Shown here: positions 18,376-28,435 of the stretch, in pieces
Layout: each line of letters begins with the position of its first letter
How positions within the stretch are numbered: position 1 is the first letter of the stretch
DNA from: Balneola sp. MJW-20
GTDB taxonomy: Bacteria > Bacteroidota > Rhodothermia > Balneolales > Balneolaceae
Length of the DNA: 64,000 nucleotides
Assembly (NCBI RefSeq): GCF_040811775.1
Contig: NZ_JBFNXW010000003.1
Coordinates: 124,001-188,000 of the forward strand
Direction of reading: 5' to 3'
Notes under the pieces: generated by a model
Told to the model about the DNA's origin: nothing
The model's database searches: none
What the model saw: only the letters and a program-made list of their open reading frames with translations
Made by a program: the position numbers and the translations under genes

Positions 18376-19284
18376 TCAGCCTTTTGTGGCATCCGAACGG
18401 ATGTGCAGGTCTCTCTGCGGGAAGGGTATCTCCACACCATATTCACGGAATTTTCTCACAATAGCCTGATTGAGTTCATTCCGGATCTTGGGATGTTCTT
18501 TCACATCGGGGATCCAGACCAGCAGCTTCATGTTCCAGGAAGAATCCCCGAACTCCCGTAGTTGCACGCTGTGTGGGGGATCAGTCAGTACGGAATTGCT
18601 TTCTTCAGCTACTTCATTCAAGGCTTTTAGGACCTTGTCCAGATCGGAACCATAGGATACACCTACATCGATATTCAACCGGTAAGTGGGGTCCCCATGG
18701 CTGTAATTGATCACATCCTTAGAGACAAATTCCGAGTTGGGCACAATGATGGAGATATTATCTACTGTCCGGATCATGGTTGAACGGATGTTGATCTCGA
18801 TCACATCACCCTCAATATTGTTGACCATCACGCGGTCGCCTACTGAGATCGGCCGCTCAAAAAGGACGATCAGTCCGGAAATGAAATTAGAGGTTACATT
18901 CTGCAGGCCAAAACCGATACCTACCGAAAGAAATCCCAGGATAACCGTCAGGCCTGTCAGATCAATACCAAGGAACTGAAATGATATGAAAACCCCAAGG
19001 GTAACTACAATGTACTGACTGATCCGTGCCAGGGTATAACGGAGTCCCGGATCATGGATAAAGCGTTTGAGTATCTTACGGTCCAGTATTCTCTTCGCCA
19101 TTCCGGCGAGGACCGAGAAACCCACCAGAAAGACCACAAAGATCAGCAGTGAAAATAAGGTCACCGGAGTATCTTTCAGGGTGAACAAAGTAATGTCCAG
19201 ATAGGACTTAATGACCTCGAGGAGTCCTGTATAAGTCAGAGACTCCTGAGCCGGTGTGCTAAGAGTACTGTCGGCCTGAATCAT
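18376..19284 (-). CDS. Mechanosensitive ion channel of the MscS family
   Basis: A small-conductance tension-gated channel of 302 residues. Three membrane segments lie at about residues 35-60, 78-100 and 105-135. The pore-lining third helix and beta domain follow as VGIGFGLQNVTSNFISGL, RPISVGDRVMV and VPNSEFVSKDVINYS, all diagnostic. The C-terminal alpha/beta vestibule domain ends with EIPFPQRDLHI. The gene is 81 bases downstream of glgP in the same direction; with no strong terminator between them, cotranscription is possible. It protects against hypo-osmotic shock, which fits a saline habitat. Confidence 0.93.
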   Translation of the reverse strand: MIQADSTLSTPAQESLTYTGLLEVIKSYLDITLFTLKDTPVTLFSLLIFVVFLVGFSVLAGMAKRILDRKILKRFIHDPGLRYTLARISQYIVVTLGVFISFQFLGIDLTGLTVILGFLSVGIGFGLQNVTSNFISGLIVLFERPISVGDRVMVNNIEGDVIEINIRSTMIRTVDNISIIVPNSEFVSKDVINYSHGDPTYRLNIDVGVSYGSDLDKVLKALNEVAEESNSVLTDPPHSVQLREFGDSSWNMKLLVWIPDVKEHPKIRNELNQAIVRKFREYGVEIPFPQRDLHIRSDATKG

Positions 19285-19365
19285 GGCTAATAAAATTAGT
19301 TAAGGATGGGAGAAGGTAGCTGATTCTTTCACTTAATGAAAAAGCACTTCTCCTAAGATACCCCT

Positions 19366-21840
19366 TTATTTTAAAGAGGTGCCTTCTACCTGCCAGATCT
19401 CATCCGCATAATCCTGAATGGTGCGGTCGCTGGAAAACTTGCCGATATTGGCTACGTTTTTAATGGCCATGGTATTCCAGGTCTTCTCATCACGGAATAC
19501 TTCAGCAACTTCATCCTGTTTTTTAACATAGGCTTCGTAGTCGGCCAGTACCATAAAGTAATCTCCCTGATGCAGCAGAGCATCAATGATCGGGTGGAAT
19601 AATTCCTTATTATCCGGACTGAAATGACCGTCCCGGATCTGATCCAGGGCCAGTTTCAATTCCTCATTGGCGTTGTAATAATCCCAGGGATTATAACCGT
19701 GACGACGTTTTTCTTCCACATCTTCCACTTCCATTCCGAAGATAAAGATATTATCATCACCTACTTCTTCCTTGATCTCCACATTGGCACCGTCGAGAGT
19801 TCCGATGGTCAGTGCTCCGTTCAGGGCAAATTTCATATTGCCGGTACCGGAAGCTTCCATTCCGGCCGTCGAGATCTGTTCGGAAAGATTTGCTGCCGGG
19901 ATCATCTTTTCAGCCAGGGTCACACTGTAGTTCTTCAGGAAGAAGCATTTCAGCTTATCTTTCACATCAGGATCATTATTGACCATGTCACCAATGCTAT
20001 TGATCAGTTTAATATGCTGCTTGGCCATGGTATATCCGGGAGCTGCTTTACCGGCAAAGATCACGGTTCTTGGCGTAATGTTGAGATCCGGATTCTTCTT
20101 CAGGCGATTGTACAGCGTTATCACATGCAGTGCGGCCATCAGCTGCCGCTTATATTCGTGAATACGTTTGATCTGAATATCAAACATGGACTTTGGGTCC
20201 ACCTTGATATTATGCTCTTCCTCAATATGTTCAGCCAGTCGCTTTTTATTTTCCAGCTTGATATCAGCGAATTCCTTCTGGAATTTTTTGTCTTCCGCAA
20301 ATTCATTCAGCTTCTTCAGCTCCGAAAGATCTGTTATCCAGCTGTCTCCGATCTTCTCGGTGATCAGTTCGGAAAGTCCCTGGTTGCATTGCTTCAGCCA
20401 GCGTCTTGGAGTGATCCCGTTGGTCTTGTTGGTGAATTTATCAGGGTACATCTCATCAAAATCACGAAACATGGATTCTTTCAGCAGGCGGGAGTGCAAT
20501 GCTGCCACACCGTTTACTTTTCGGGCGCCCACTATACCAAGGTGTGCCATATGAACCACAGGATTTTCTCCTTCTCCGACGATAGACATTCGGTTCATAC
20601 GATTCTTATCATCACCGAATTTCACCTTTACGTCATTCAGGAATCTTCGGTTGATCTCATAAATGATATTCAGGTGACGGGGAAGCAGATTTCGTACCAG
20701 CGATACCGGCCATTTTTCCAGTGCCTCCGGCATGAGGGTGTGGTTGGTATAAGCCATGGTGTTCACGGTAATGTCCCAGGCCTTTTCCCATTCCATATGT
20801 TCTTCGTCCAGCAGGATCCGCATTACTTCCGGGATCGCCAGGTTCGGGTGGGTGTCATTACACTGAATAGCCACTTTCTCAGGCAGCAGGCTCCAGTCTT
20901 TATACTGTTTTTTAAATCGTCTCAGAATATCTCTGACCGATGCCGCTACCAGGAAGTACTCCTGCTTGAGTCTCAGTTCCTGCCCTACGAATACCTTGTC
21001 ATTCGGATATAAGACCCGGCTGATGTTTTGCTCCAGCTGGTTGTCTTTAACCGCATCGATATACTGCCCTTGGTTAAAAGATTTCAGGTCGATGGCGGCA
21101 GAAGATTCTGCCTTCCAAAGTCTCAGATGATTAACAATCCCGTTATCATATCCCGGGATCGGAGTATCATAAGCCACAGCCTGCACGGTCTGGGTATTCT
21201 CCCATTGGTATTGTATATGTCCTTTTGAATCGCTGTGTGCTTCCTGGTGACCGTAAAAATGCACCGGATACTGAGTCTTGGGCCGCACAATGTCCCAAGG
21301 GTTACCGTATTTAAGCCATAGATCCGGCTTTTCTACCTGAAAACCATCCTGAATGTCCTGATAAAAGATCCCGTAGTCATAGCGGATACCATAACCCACT
21401 GCTGGAATACCAATGGTAGCCATAGAATCGAGAAAGCATGCAGCCAGTCTCCCGAGACCGCCGTTACCCAGCCCGGCATCCCATTCAGCTGATCGAATGT
21501 CTTCATAGGACATACCCAGTTCATCCAGCGCCTCAGCAACGGTATCCCTGATATCCAGATTCACCAGCATATTATCAAGCAGGCGCCCGATCAGGTATTC
21601 CATAGAAAGATAGTAGACTCTTTTGGTGCCTTGCTTGTAATAATGTTGCTGGGTATCGATCCAGCGGTCATGCAACCGGTCGAGGATCGTAAAGGCCACA
21701 CTGCGGTAGTTGTCCCAGTGGGTCTTTGAAAATTCGTCTTTGGCAAGGGTGTGTCTCAGGTGAAGAACAATATCTTCTCTTAATGAATCTTTGTCCATCC
21801 CGGATCTGATCCGGATACCATTTGCTTTCTTATTGCTCAT
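19366..21840 (-). CDS. glgP: Glycogen/maltodextrin phosphorylase
   Basis: Releases glucose-1-phosphate from alpha-1,4-glucan ends using pyridoxal phosphate. The 824-residue protein matches the full-length (about 800-850 residue) GT35 family. Clear blocks include YYLSMEYLIGRLL, AACFLDSMATIGIPAVGYGI, KVAIQCNDTHPNLAIPEVM and the PLP site EASGTGNMKFALNG with the Schiff-base Lys at about residue 668. It follows ispE by 43 bases in a run cca-ispE-glgP-mscS. Together with glgB, malQ and the GlgA-like fragment at 56-62 kb it supports a glycogen cycle. Confidence 0.97.
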   Translation of the reverse strand: MSNKKANGIRIRSGMDKDSLREDIVLHLRHTLAKDEFSKTHWDNYRSVAFTILDRLHDRWIDTQQHYYKQGTKRVYYLSMEYLIGRLLDNMLVNLDIRDTVAEALDELGMSYEDIRSAEWDAGLGNGGLGRLAACFLDSMATIGIPAVGYGIRYDYGIFYQDIQDGFQVEKPDLWLKYGNPWDIVRPKTQYPVHFYGHQEAHSDSKGHIQYQWENTQTVQAVAYDTPIPGYDNGIVNHLRLWKAESSAAIDLKSFNQGQYIDAVKDNQLEQNISRVLYPNDKVFVGQELRLKQEYFLVAASVRDILRRFKKQYKDWSLLPEKVAIQCNDTHPNLAIPEVMRILLDEEHMEWEKAWDITVNTMAYTNHTLMPEALEKWPVSLVRNLLPRHLNIIYEINRRFLNDVKVKFGDDKNRMNRMSIVGEGENPVVHMAHLGIVGARKVNGVAALHSRLLKESMFRDFDEMYPDKFTNKTNGITPRRWLKQCNQGLSELITEKIGDSWITDLSELKKLNEFAEDKKFQKEFADIKLENKKRLAEHIEEEHNIKVDPKSMFDIQIKRIHEYKRQLMAALHVITLYNRLKKNPDLNITPRTVIFAGKAAPGYTMAKQHIKLINSIGDMVNNDPDVKDKLKCFFLKNYSVTLAEKMIPAANLSEQISTAGMEASGTGNMKFALNGALTIGTLDGANVEIKEEVGDDNIFIFGMEVEDVEEKRRHGYNPWDYYNANEELKLALDQIRDGHFSPDNKELFHPIIDALLHQGDYFMVLADYEAYVKKQDEVAEVFRDEKTWNTMAIKNVANIGKFSSDRTIQDYADEIWQVEGTSLK

Positions 21841-21883
21841 CTATGTTCTTTTGATGTGGGGAGGAAGATTGATTCAGTGCTTT

Positions 21884-22762
21884 TCAGTCAACTTCTTTCC
21901 GGTAAATGCCCATGTCCGGACTAAATCCGGGACGGGTCATATTAGTCTTAAAACCGAGATTATGAAACGATTCGTAGGCGTTAATTGCAACAAAATCCTG
22001 CTGAAAAATTCCAAAAACACTGGAACCGCTTCCACTCATGGAAGCATACTCAGCCCCGAATTCGTAGAACTGGTCTTTAAGGTTTCCGATCAGGTGAAGC
22101 CGGGGGAATACCGCCTTTTCCAGATCGTTGGTCATCAGATATCGCCATTCTTCCGGTTCTTCTTCGAGTAACAGGTTGCGGAGAGAGAATTCAGGGGTTG
22201 CCGGCTCGCAGAATTGATAGGCCTCAGCGGTGCTGCTTTCAATATCCGGAAATACCGTTACGATCCAGTTAGCCGGCTGAATATCCATTTCTTCGATCTC
22301 TGTTCCCAGTCCTGTCCCGAGCCCAGTTTTTCCTTTAATGAAGAAGGGAACATCGGCTCCGAGTTTTTTACCCAGCTTCATCAGGTCCTCTTCATTCAGG
22401 CCCAGGTTGGAGATCTTATTCATCATCCGGAGGGTAGTGGCAGCATTGGAGCTGCCGCCGCCCAGTCCCGCACCGGCAGGAATGTTCTTGGTCACTTTGA
22501 TGCGGTACTGGTCTTTGAGTCCGGCTTCTTCCTGAAGCAGTTTTATCGCCTTCACGATCAGATTACTGTCGTCGATGGGGATCCGGCTTTCACCCATATC
22601 CAGTTCAAAGTGATTGGCAGGCGTAACTTCAAAACGATCGCTCCACTCAATGAATACAAAACCGGTTTCAATAGTATGGTAGCCGTTTTCCAGGCGTTCG
22701 GTGACATTGAGTCCCAGGTTGATCTTAGCGTAGGAGTTCGAGATCCAGAGTTCTTTTGACAT
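21884..22762 (-). CDS. ispE: 4-diphosphocytidyl-2-C-methyl-D-erythritol kinase
   Basis: GHMP kinase of the MEP isoprenoid pathway, phosphorylating CDP-methylerythritol. The 292-residue protein has the standard N-terminus (SYAKINLGLNVTERLENGYH), the ATP-binding motif PAGAGLGGGSSNAAT at about 94-108, ADVPFF near 133 and the third GHMP motif ASMSGSGSSVFGIF near the end. It starts 3 bases after the cca stop, so the two are one transcript. Confidence 0.95.
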   Translation of the reverse strand: MSKELWISNSYAKINLGLNVTERLENGYHTIETGFVFIEWSDRFEVTPANHFELDMGESRIPIDDSNLIVKAIKLLQEEAGLKDQYRIKVTKNIPAGAGLGGGSSNAATTLRMMNKISNLGLNEEDLMKLGKKLGADVPFFIKGKTGLGTGLGTEIEEMDIQPANWIVTVFPDIESSTAEAYQFCEPATPEFSLRNLLLEEEPEEWRYLMTNDLEKAVFPRLHLIGNLKDQFYEFGAEYASMSGSGSSVFGIFQQDFVAINAYESFHNLGFKTNMTRPGFSPDMGIYRKEVD

Positions 22763-22765
22763 CTT

Positions 22766-24175
22766 TCAGTTTAGAAATTCGTCTTTATGTTTCATCATGT
22801 AGCGGAAAGCCGCATCGTGCTCATTCGGGATATCCCCGTTGAGAATGGCCTCTTTGACAGCATCTTTGATATCGCCGATCACGGGACCGGGTTTTAATTC
22901 CAGGGCCGACATGATTTCCTGTCCGCTCAGCGGATTTTTCCAGTTCCGTATACGGTCGATTTCTTCCACTTCGGCGATCTTGCGTTCTACCCGGTCAAAG
23001 TTATTCTGATACTTTTCGACCTTGTATTCATTTTTCGAAGTGATATCGGCCCGGCAGAGGGTCATCAGGTCATCTATATCATCGCCTGCCTCATAAATTA
23101 GTCTTCGTATCGCACTGTCGGATACTTCTTCGGAGGCCAGTGCAATAGGGCGCAGGTGTAATAATACCAGCTTACGTACATAGCGCATGCGATCATCCAG
23201 CGGGAGTCCAAGGTCCCTGAATATCCTTTTGGTCCATTTGGCACCCAGGGCATCGTGTCCGTGAAAGGTCCATCCGATTCCATTCTGAAACTTCTGTGTA
23301 GGTGGCTTGGCTATATCATGCATGATAGCAGCCCAGCGAAGCCAGAGGTCGTCACTCACTTCCGCAACATTATCCAGTACCTGAAGAGTATGCCAGAAGT
23401 TATCCTTATGGCGCTGCCCGTTTACTTCCCTGACCCCGTGCAGCCGCTGCATCTCCGGGAAGATCTCTTTCAGTAGTCCCGTCTTAAATAGCATGGTGAA
23501 TCCGAGGGAAGGTTTGGGACTCAGAACGATCTTGTTGAGCTCATCCAGGATTCGTTCTTTGGATATGATCTCGATACGGGAAGCCATTTCCGTGATGGCT
23601 TCAAAGGTGCTTTCTTCTATATAAAACTGCAGCTGGGAGGCAAAACGAATGGCCCGCATCATACGAAGCGGATCGTCATCAAAGGTTTGATGAGGGTCGA
23701 TAGGAGTGCGGATAAGGCCGTTATGGAGGTCCTCCATTCCATTAAAAGGATCATTCAGGGCGCCGAAATCCTCTTTATTGAGTGACCAGGAGAGCGCATT
23801 AATGGTCAGATCTCTTCGGAGCTGGTCATCTTTAAGGGTTCCGTCTTCCACGATCGGTTTACGGGAATTTCGGCGGTAACTTTCTTTTCGTGCTCCAACG
23901 AACTCAAGGTCCAGATTTCCTGCTTTAACCTGTGCTGTACCGAACTGCTTGAATACGGACAGAGAGGAGCCATCGATCCGGGAGGCAACCTCGCGAGCCA
24001 ATTCGATCCCTGAACCTACCGTTACGAAATCAATGTCGGTAACCTTGTTATTCAGCCGATTCAGGTAGTGATCCCGAACGTATCCACCAATCACGTATGC
24101 CGGCATATTCAGATCGTCTGCCACATTACTGATAAGGTTAAATAATTTTATATGTAGCCTAGGTATGTTTTCCAT
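22766..24175 (-). CDS. cca: CCA tRNA nucleotidyltransferase / poly(A)-polymerase-type protein with HD domain
   Basis: Adds or repairs the CCA end of tRNA. The ATG at 24175 is chosen over a GTG nine bases upstream. Class II nucleotidyltransferase signature: YVIGGYVRDHYLNR, then TDIDFVTVG with the catalytic aspartates, RRDLTINALSWSL and DDPLRMMRAIRFA in the head/neck. A C-terminal HD-type domain is visible as RWAAIMHDIAKPPT (about residue 285-298), which in related proteins gives phosphatase or phosphodiesterase activity. The 469-residue length is normal. CCA- versus A-adding specificity cannot be told from the sequence by eye. It is cotranscribed with ispE. Confidence 0.9.
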   Translation of the reverse strand: MENIPRLHIKLFNLISNVADDLNMPAYVIGGYVRDHYLNRLNNKVTDIDFVTVGSGIELAREVASRIDGSSLSVFKQFGTAQVKAGNLDLEFVGARKESYRRNSRKPIVEDGTLKDDQLRRDLTINALSWSLNKEDFGALNDPFNGMEDLHNGLIRTPIDPHQTFDDDPLRMMRAIRFASQLQFYIEESTFEAITEMASRIEIISKERILDELNKIVLSPKPSLGFTMLFKTGLLKEIFPEMQRLHGVREVNGQRHKDNFWHTLQVLDNVAEVSDDLWLRWAAIMHDIAKPPTQKFQNGIGWTFHGHDALGAKWTKRIFRDLGLPLDDRMRYVRKLVLLHLRPIALASEEVSDSAIRRLIYEAGDDIDDLMTLCRADITSKNEYKVEKYQNNFDRVERKIAEVEEIDRIRNWKNPLSGQEIMSALELKPGPVIGDIKDAVKEAILNGDIPNEHDAAFRYMMKHKDEFLN

Positions 24176-24285
24176 ATGTTTCACAGCCCTGTAAAGATAG
24201 GAATGTTATTATTCGCTTTCAGTGTATTACTTAACTAATTTTTTGTAATCTCTCAGGGGTCTAAATCAGAAATCAGTATTGAAAT

Positions 24286-24690
24286 ATGGCAAAAAACGAT
24301 AAGTGGCTAATAGCAACAAACGGGACTAAGTACGCATCTGAAGCAGTAAAGTACGCGGCAACTCTATTTCGGGACCTGAGAAATGAGCCTGAAGTTCATA
24401 TTCTGGTCGTAGCAGTAGACGAGAAGGCGGAGGACGAGGCTAAAGGAATTATGGAACTGGCCAAGTATCTGTTCGATGAAACAGCCGGAAAAGAAGGGAA
24501 TGTGAACATCGATGTGGATACCGGGGAGCCGGGTAAAGTGATCATTGAAAATATGAAAAAGCTAAATGCTACCCACCTCTTTATAGGTGGAGCTGATTTC
24601 AAGTGGGATATAAACGATGACAAGCCCGGTGGTATATCCAACTACATCATTGAGCATCTCGACGGAGCGGCGGTAACGTTGCTGAAGTAA
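24286..24690 (+). CDS. Universal-stress-protein-like protein
   Basis: A 134-residue single-domain protein with a Usp-type alpha/beta layout: KWLIATNGTKYASEAVKYAATLF (parts KWLIATNGTKYA, SEAVKYAATLF), a central VHILVVAVD strand, a TGEPGKVIIENMKKLNATHLFIGG segment (parts TGEPGKVIIENM, ATHLFIGG) and AAVTLLK at the end. The G-2x-G-9x-G-S/T ATP loop is not clear, so it may be a non-ATP-binding member. It is monocistronic, with divergent cca upstream and the receptor gene 115 bases downstream. Confidence 0.75.
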   Translation: MAKNDKWLIATNGTKYASEAVKYAATLFRDLRNEPEVHILVVAVDEKAEDEAKGIMELAKYLFDETAGKEGNVNIDVDTGEPGKVIIENMKKLNATHLFIGGADFKWDINDDKPGGISNYIIEHLDGAAVTLLK

Positions 24691-24805
24691 GCCCGCATAA
24701 TTTTTTCACACTTCGGAATAGTTGAAATTATTTATTAGTTAGGAGTTTGGTTGGTCATTATTATGGCCATCCAAAGCCCAATACCTAACTTTAAAACGGC
24801 AATTC

Positions 24806-27064
24806 ATGACCTCAGACCTGTTCAGCCGGTGGCAGATCCTGCTGCTTTTAGTTTTGATATTTACAGGCGGGGCAGTGCACGCCCAGCAATTTGGCAGCCT
24901 CAGAGCACTGGTCATATCCGCAGATACCGGGGAGCCCATTGTAGGCGCACATATTACGGTCTATAATGAGAATAACGAGATCGTTTATGTGAATGTCACG
25001 AACCTGGATGGTTTTTCCTTGTTCCGAGATCTGGATGCAAAAGTGTACCGTTTCAGGGTTACATCCCTGGGTTATATGACCCTGGAGCAATACGTGGAAG
25101 TAGAACCAGGGCAGAGGGATGTGATCCGGATCAGGATGGAGCCCTCTGTTGATGAGATGGATGAGATCCTGGTAGAAGGCAGGCGTGATAATACAGCCGG
25201 CCGAGCCGGGATAGATCGTATTCAGAGAGATGACCTTGCACGTATCCCTACGGCGGGACTATCAGGCGATCTTGCATCTTATTTATCCACCCTGCCCGGA
25301 GTAGTTACTACCGGAGACAGCGGTGGTGACCTCTATATCCGTGGGGGACTTCCTTCACAGAATATCGTCTTCATTGATCATATACCGGTGGTCAAGCCTT
25401 TTCATATTTCCAATATCTATTCGGCCTTTCCTGAGGAAGTGCTTCAGACCGCTGATGTATATGCGGGAGGGTTCGGAGCTGAGTTCACTAATGCCACCTC
25501 AGCAGTGGTCGACGTACAGCTCAGGCCCGGAAATCTCGTAAGGCCAAGGGGAACTGCGACGGTCAGTCCCTTTATTACCTCACTGACAGCCGAAGGTCCG
25601 CTGGCCAAAGATGTTTCATCCATACTGATCAGCGGGAGATTATCTACCATTTCAACCGGGTCAGATCTGTTATCCAGCAGGCAGCAGGACCTGAAGTTCT
25701 TTGACCTGATCGGCCGTTACACCCTCAGCACCGAAAGTTTCAATTGCAATATTACAGGTATGATGACTAGTGACGAGGGTGTGCTGAATCCCCAGCGTGG
25801 CGTAGACATCGGATGGACCAATAATGCTGCCGGCTTGCGCTGTTTCGGTTTTGACGGGTCTTTCGCTTTTCCCTTTGAATTCACACTGGGTTATTCTGAC
25901 TTTGAGAATTATGAAGGCAGCGCAGCAAATAAACAAAGCTACTCAAAGGTAGCCGAGGCTTTTATTCAGTTCGATCAGCGTTTCTATGCTTTAGGGTCGG
26001 AGTGGGAGCTGGGATTAAGACCTTCGGTTAAATCCTACAGGGCCAGACTGAGCAGCCGTTTCAGCGGTATTGAGTCCTTTGAAGAGGCACTTCCCATATT
26101 GCAGGGCTACATCAGGGTAGATCTCAAACCAAATCCCGAGTGGACAATACAGCCCGGGATAGGATCCATATCTTCAACAAACGGGGGGCCTACTTTTGAA
26201 CCCCGGCTCAGGATCTCCTATAAACCCGAAAAACTGGAGAAGACCGAGATAAGTGCAGCAACAGGGCGGTATTATCAGCTGGCAGACGGGATCAGCGATC
26301 AGCGGGACGCAGGCAACTCTTTCTATATCTGGAGACCCAGCCAGAAACGGTTCCCGCTACAGGAATCCATACACAGTATGATCGATTTCCAGCAAGGGAT
26401 CGGAAACTATATTAACACGAATGTTGAGTTCTACTCCAAATGGTATAAAAATCTGATTGTTGCAAAGTGGACTCCTGAATCACAGATATCCACCGACCCG
26501 GGACTGGCTGACGGACTTTCATATGGTGTCGATCTGAGGTTCAATTATAATAAGCGGCCTCTGAATATGGCACTATCCTACGGATATTCCATCGTGGAAT
26601 ATGAGGCAGCTGCCGACGATCTCGGTGCATGGATAGACGGTGAAGTGGTTCGCTATAATCCGGCGCATGACCAGCGGCACCGCTTTAATGCCGTTTTGAA
26701 TTATGACCTCGGATTTGTTACAACGGGGATCCGCTGGGAATTCGGTACGGGACTGCCTTACACCCGTGTGTTCGGTTACGACCTTTATATTGGTATTCTT
26801 CAGCAGGACCCGAACCTGGTGCCCGGAACGGCAAGAACGTTATACAGTGAACCCTATGGTGCAAGGCTACCCACGTATCACCGCCTGGATATGTCGGTCA
26901 GAAAAAGTTTTACCCTGAATGAAGAATGGGGAATTGACCTGGAAGCGGGTTCCTATAATCTGTATAACCGGGCAAATGTGTTCCTGTACGATGTCAATGA
27001 AGTGGCGAGGGTAGACCAGATCGCATTTATACCCTACTTGTCAGTAAAAACCCGCTTTAACTGA
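24806..27064 (+). CDS. TonB-dependent outer-membrane receptor with carboxypeptidase-regulatory-like N-domain
   Basis: A 752-residue receptor. A signal peptide (WQILLLLVLIFTGGAVHAQ) precedes a CarboxypepD_reg-like beta-sandwich (about 30-110, GSLRALVISADTGEPIVGAH to LGYMTLEQYVEV in parts), then a plug domain (about 125-240, with LASYLSTLPGVVTTGDSGG, LYIRGGLPSQNIVFID and GGFGAEFTNATSAVVDVQ) and a 22-stranded-type barrel ending YLSVKTRFN. The residue count is normal for the class. One base separates it from the lipoprotein at 27066, a pairing that often means the lipoprotein handles the cargo. No sugar- or iron-specific gene neighbours fix the ligand. Confidence 0.93.
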   Translation: MTSDLFSRWQILLLLVLIFTGGAVHAQQFGSLRALVISADTGEPIVGAHITVYNENNEIVYVNVTNLDGFSLFRDLDAKVYRFRVTSLGYMTLEQYVEVEPGQRDVIRIRMEPSVDEMDEILVEGRRDNTAGRAGIDRIQRDDLARIPTAGLSGDLASYLSTLPGVVTTGDSGGDLYIRGGLPSQNIVFIDHIPVVKPFHISNIYSAFPEEVLQTADVYAGGFGAEFTNATSAVVDVQLRPGNLVRPRGTATVSPFITSLTAEGPLAKDVSSILISGRLSTISTGSDLLSSRQQDLKFFDLIGRYTLSTESFNCNITGMMTSDEGVLNPQRGVDIGWTNNAAGLRCFGFDGSFAFPFEFTLGYSDFENYEGSAANKQSYSKVAEAFIQFDQRFYALGSEWELGLRPSVKSYRARLSSRFSGIESFEEALPILQGYIRVDLKPNPEWTIQPGIGSISSTNGGPTFEPRLRISYKPEKLEKTEISAATGRYYQLADGISDQRDAGNSFYIWRPSQKRFPLQESIHSMIDFQQGIGNYINTNVEFYSKWYKNLIVAKWTPESQISTDPGLADGLSYGVDLRFNYNKRPLNMALSYGYSIVEYEAAADDLGAWIDGEVVRYNPAHDQRHRFNAVLNYDLGFVTTGIRWEFGTGLPYTRVFGYDLYIGILQQDPNLVPGTARTLYSEPYGARLPTYHRLDMSVRKSFTLNEEWGIDLEAGSYNLYNRANVFLYDVNEVARVDQIAFIPYLSVKTRFN

Positions 27065-27065
27065 T

Positions 27066-27875
27066 ATGTTTAAAAGAACGCACATAGCTTTGGTGATACC
27101 GATAATGACCCTGCTGATCATGATATCCTGTGATAACAGCCTGCAGCCGATCGATAATTTCACGGAATCTTACAGTATCTATGGCAAGCTGGACCTGAAA
27201 GCGGACACAAACTTTATTCGCGTGAAAGATCTCAACACGCCCCTGTTACCGGAAGCAACGGAGACCTTTGAGGGAGAAGTGGTTCTGCAGGATGTAAATG
27301 CAGGAACAGAAGAAGTGCTGGACTTTAGGCGTATTCGTTTTGAGGATATCTTTGTTTATAACTTCTTTACGACACAGGCCATTAGCGGACAAAATGAGTA
27401 TCGTCTTCAGGTCAGAAAGAGCGGAGAGGTGGTCAGCGAGATCACTGCCCGCACCCCGGAGATAGCCGGTATAAATATTCAGAGAGAGAGTGAGAGTTGT
27501 TTTTCACCCATAACGGTTAGACTGGATCCGGTCATGCAGGGGGAATATTTAACAGTAGAGCTGAGCTTTGTATTCAGCGGTATCCGTTACCCAAGAATTC
27601 TGCCACTGAGTGAACAGGACCGTACAGACGGCATTTTTGAATTCACCTTTACTCCTCAATCCGTTCTGGATGACATATTTGTAAACAGCCCGGTTTTTCA
27701 GTTTGGAAGGGTGCTATGCAGGGACCTATCAGAAGGGAATATCTATATGGATATTGTACACTATGGAGAAGGGTTCAGTAACCGTGATGAGGACAACGGA
27801 TTGCCGGTTCCCGGTACCTTTAAGACGCTTTACGGTTTATATAGCGAGGAAGTTCTGATCCCCATCCTGAACTGA
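27066..27875 (+). CDS. Receptor-partner lipoprotein, DUF4249-like
   Basis: A 269-residue lipoprotein with lipobox LLIMISC (Cys at about residue 22). The mature protein starts DNSLQPIDNFTESYSIYGKL and looks all-beta, with an YRLQVRKSGEVVSEITARTP segment like DUF4249 proteins that accompany TonB receptors in Bacteroidota. It begins one base after the receptor stop, so they are translated together. Role in uptake is inference; the DUF4249 label is by resemblance and less certain. Confidence 0.7.
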   Translation: MFKRTHIALVIPIMTLLIMISCDNSLQPIDNFTESYSIYGKLDLKADTNFIRVKDLNTPLLPEATETFEGEVVLQDVNAGTEEVLDFRRIRFEDIFVYNFFTTQAISGQNEYRLQVRKSGEVVSEITARTPEIAGINIQRESESCFSPITVRLDPVMQGEYLTVELSFVFSGIRYPRILPLSEQDRTDGIFEFTFTPQSVLDDIFVNSPVFQFGRVLCRDLSEGNIYMDIVHYGEGFSNRDEDNGLPVPGTFKTLYGLYSEEVLIPILN

Positions 27876-27904
27876 TGCCCTGAAACTTCGAGTTCCGCCG
27901 GTAA

Positions 27905-28435
27905 CTACTGTTTATCTGCGATCCTGTTCAGCGTATCTCTGATCTCCGTAAGCACCACCAGCAGGCTTTCATTATCATCTGAGGCCGCATTTCCGGTACC
28001 GGCATTATCGGTTACCACATCCCTTTGTTCCAGCACCATGTTGCGGAATTCGGCAGCATCCACGATACCGATCAGTGAAAGGTCTGCTGCACCCTGTACC
28101 GATGTTCCCGCTGTTTCTACACGGAGAATGCTGAGTCCAAAAGCTTTTAAAAGAGGACCTTCCTTGAAGGTCAGATCCTGGATCTTGTCCAGCGGGATGG
28201 TTTTTTCAGTATGAAAGATAAATCCTTTTTTAAAGCGTAAGGACCTTGTGGTAAGTTCACATTCCAGCCGTTCGAAATATTTGTTGATAAAATAATAGGC
28301 CAGCAGCAAATAAAAAGGCAGTAAGGGGATTCCGACCAGAGATACGACCGAAATAAGAATTCCGTACCAGAATATATAATTCTTAATTCGAGGATTGAAA
28401 GAAGCTTTATACAGTACTTTTGCTTTGGAACTCAT
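27905..28435 (-). CDS. PH-domain (bPH2/YdbS-type) membrane protein
   Basis: A 176-residue protein with two adjacent membrane helices near residues 22-55 (FWYGILISVVSLVGIPLL and FYLLLAYYFINKYF) followed by a bacterial pleckstrin-homology-like domain (about 60-125): LTTRSLRFKKGFIFHTEKTI, IPLDKIQDLTF and KAFGLSILRVETAG. A C-terminal tail forms a helix ending LTEIRDTLNRIADKQ. bPH2 proteins are inner-membrane proteins of mostly unknown function. It converges on the lipoprotein gene at 27875 with a 29-base gap. Confidence 0.85.
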   Translation of the reverse strand: MSSKAKVLYKASFNPRIKNYIFWYGILISVVSLVGIPLLPFYLLLAYYFINKYFERLECELTTRSLRFKKGFIFHTEKTIPLDKIQDLTFKEGPLLKAFGLSILRVETAGTSVQGAADLSLIGIVDAAEFRNMVLEQRDVVTDNAGTGNAASDDNESLLVVLTEIRDTLNRIADKQ

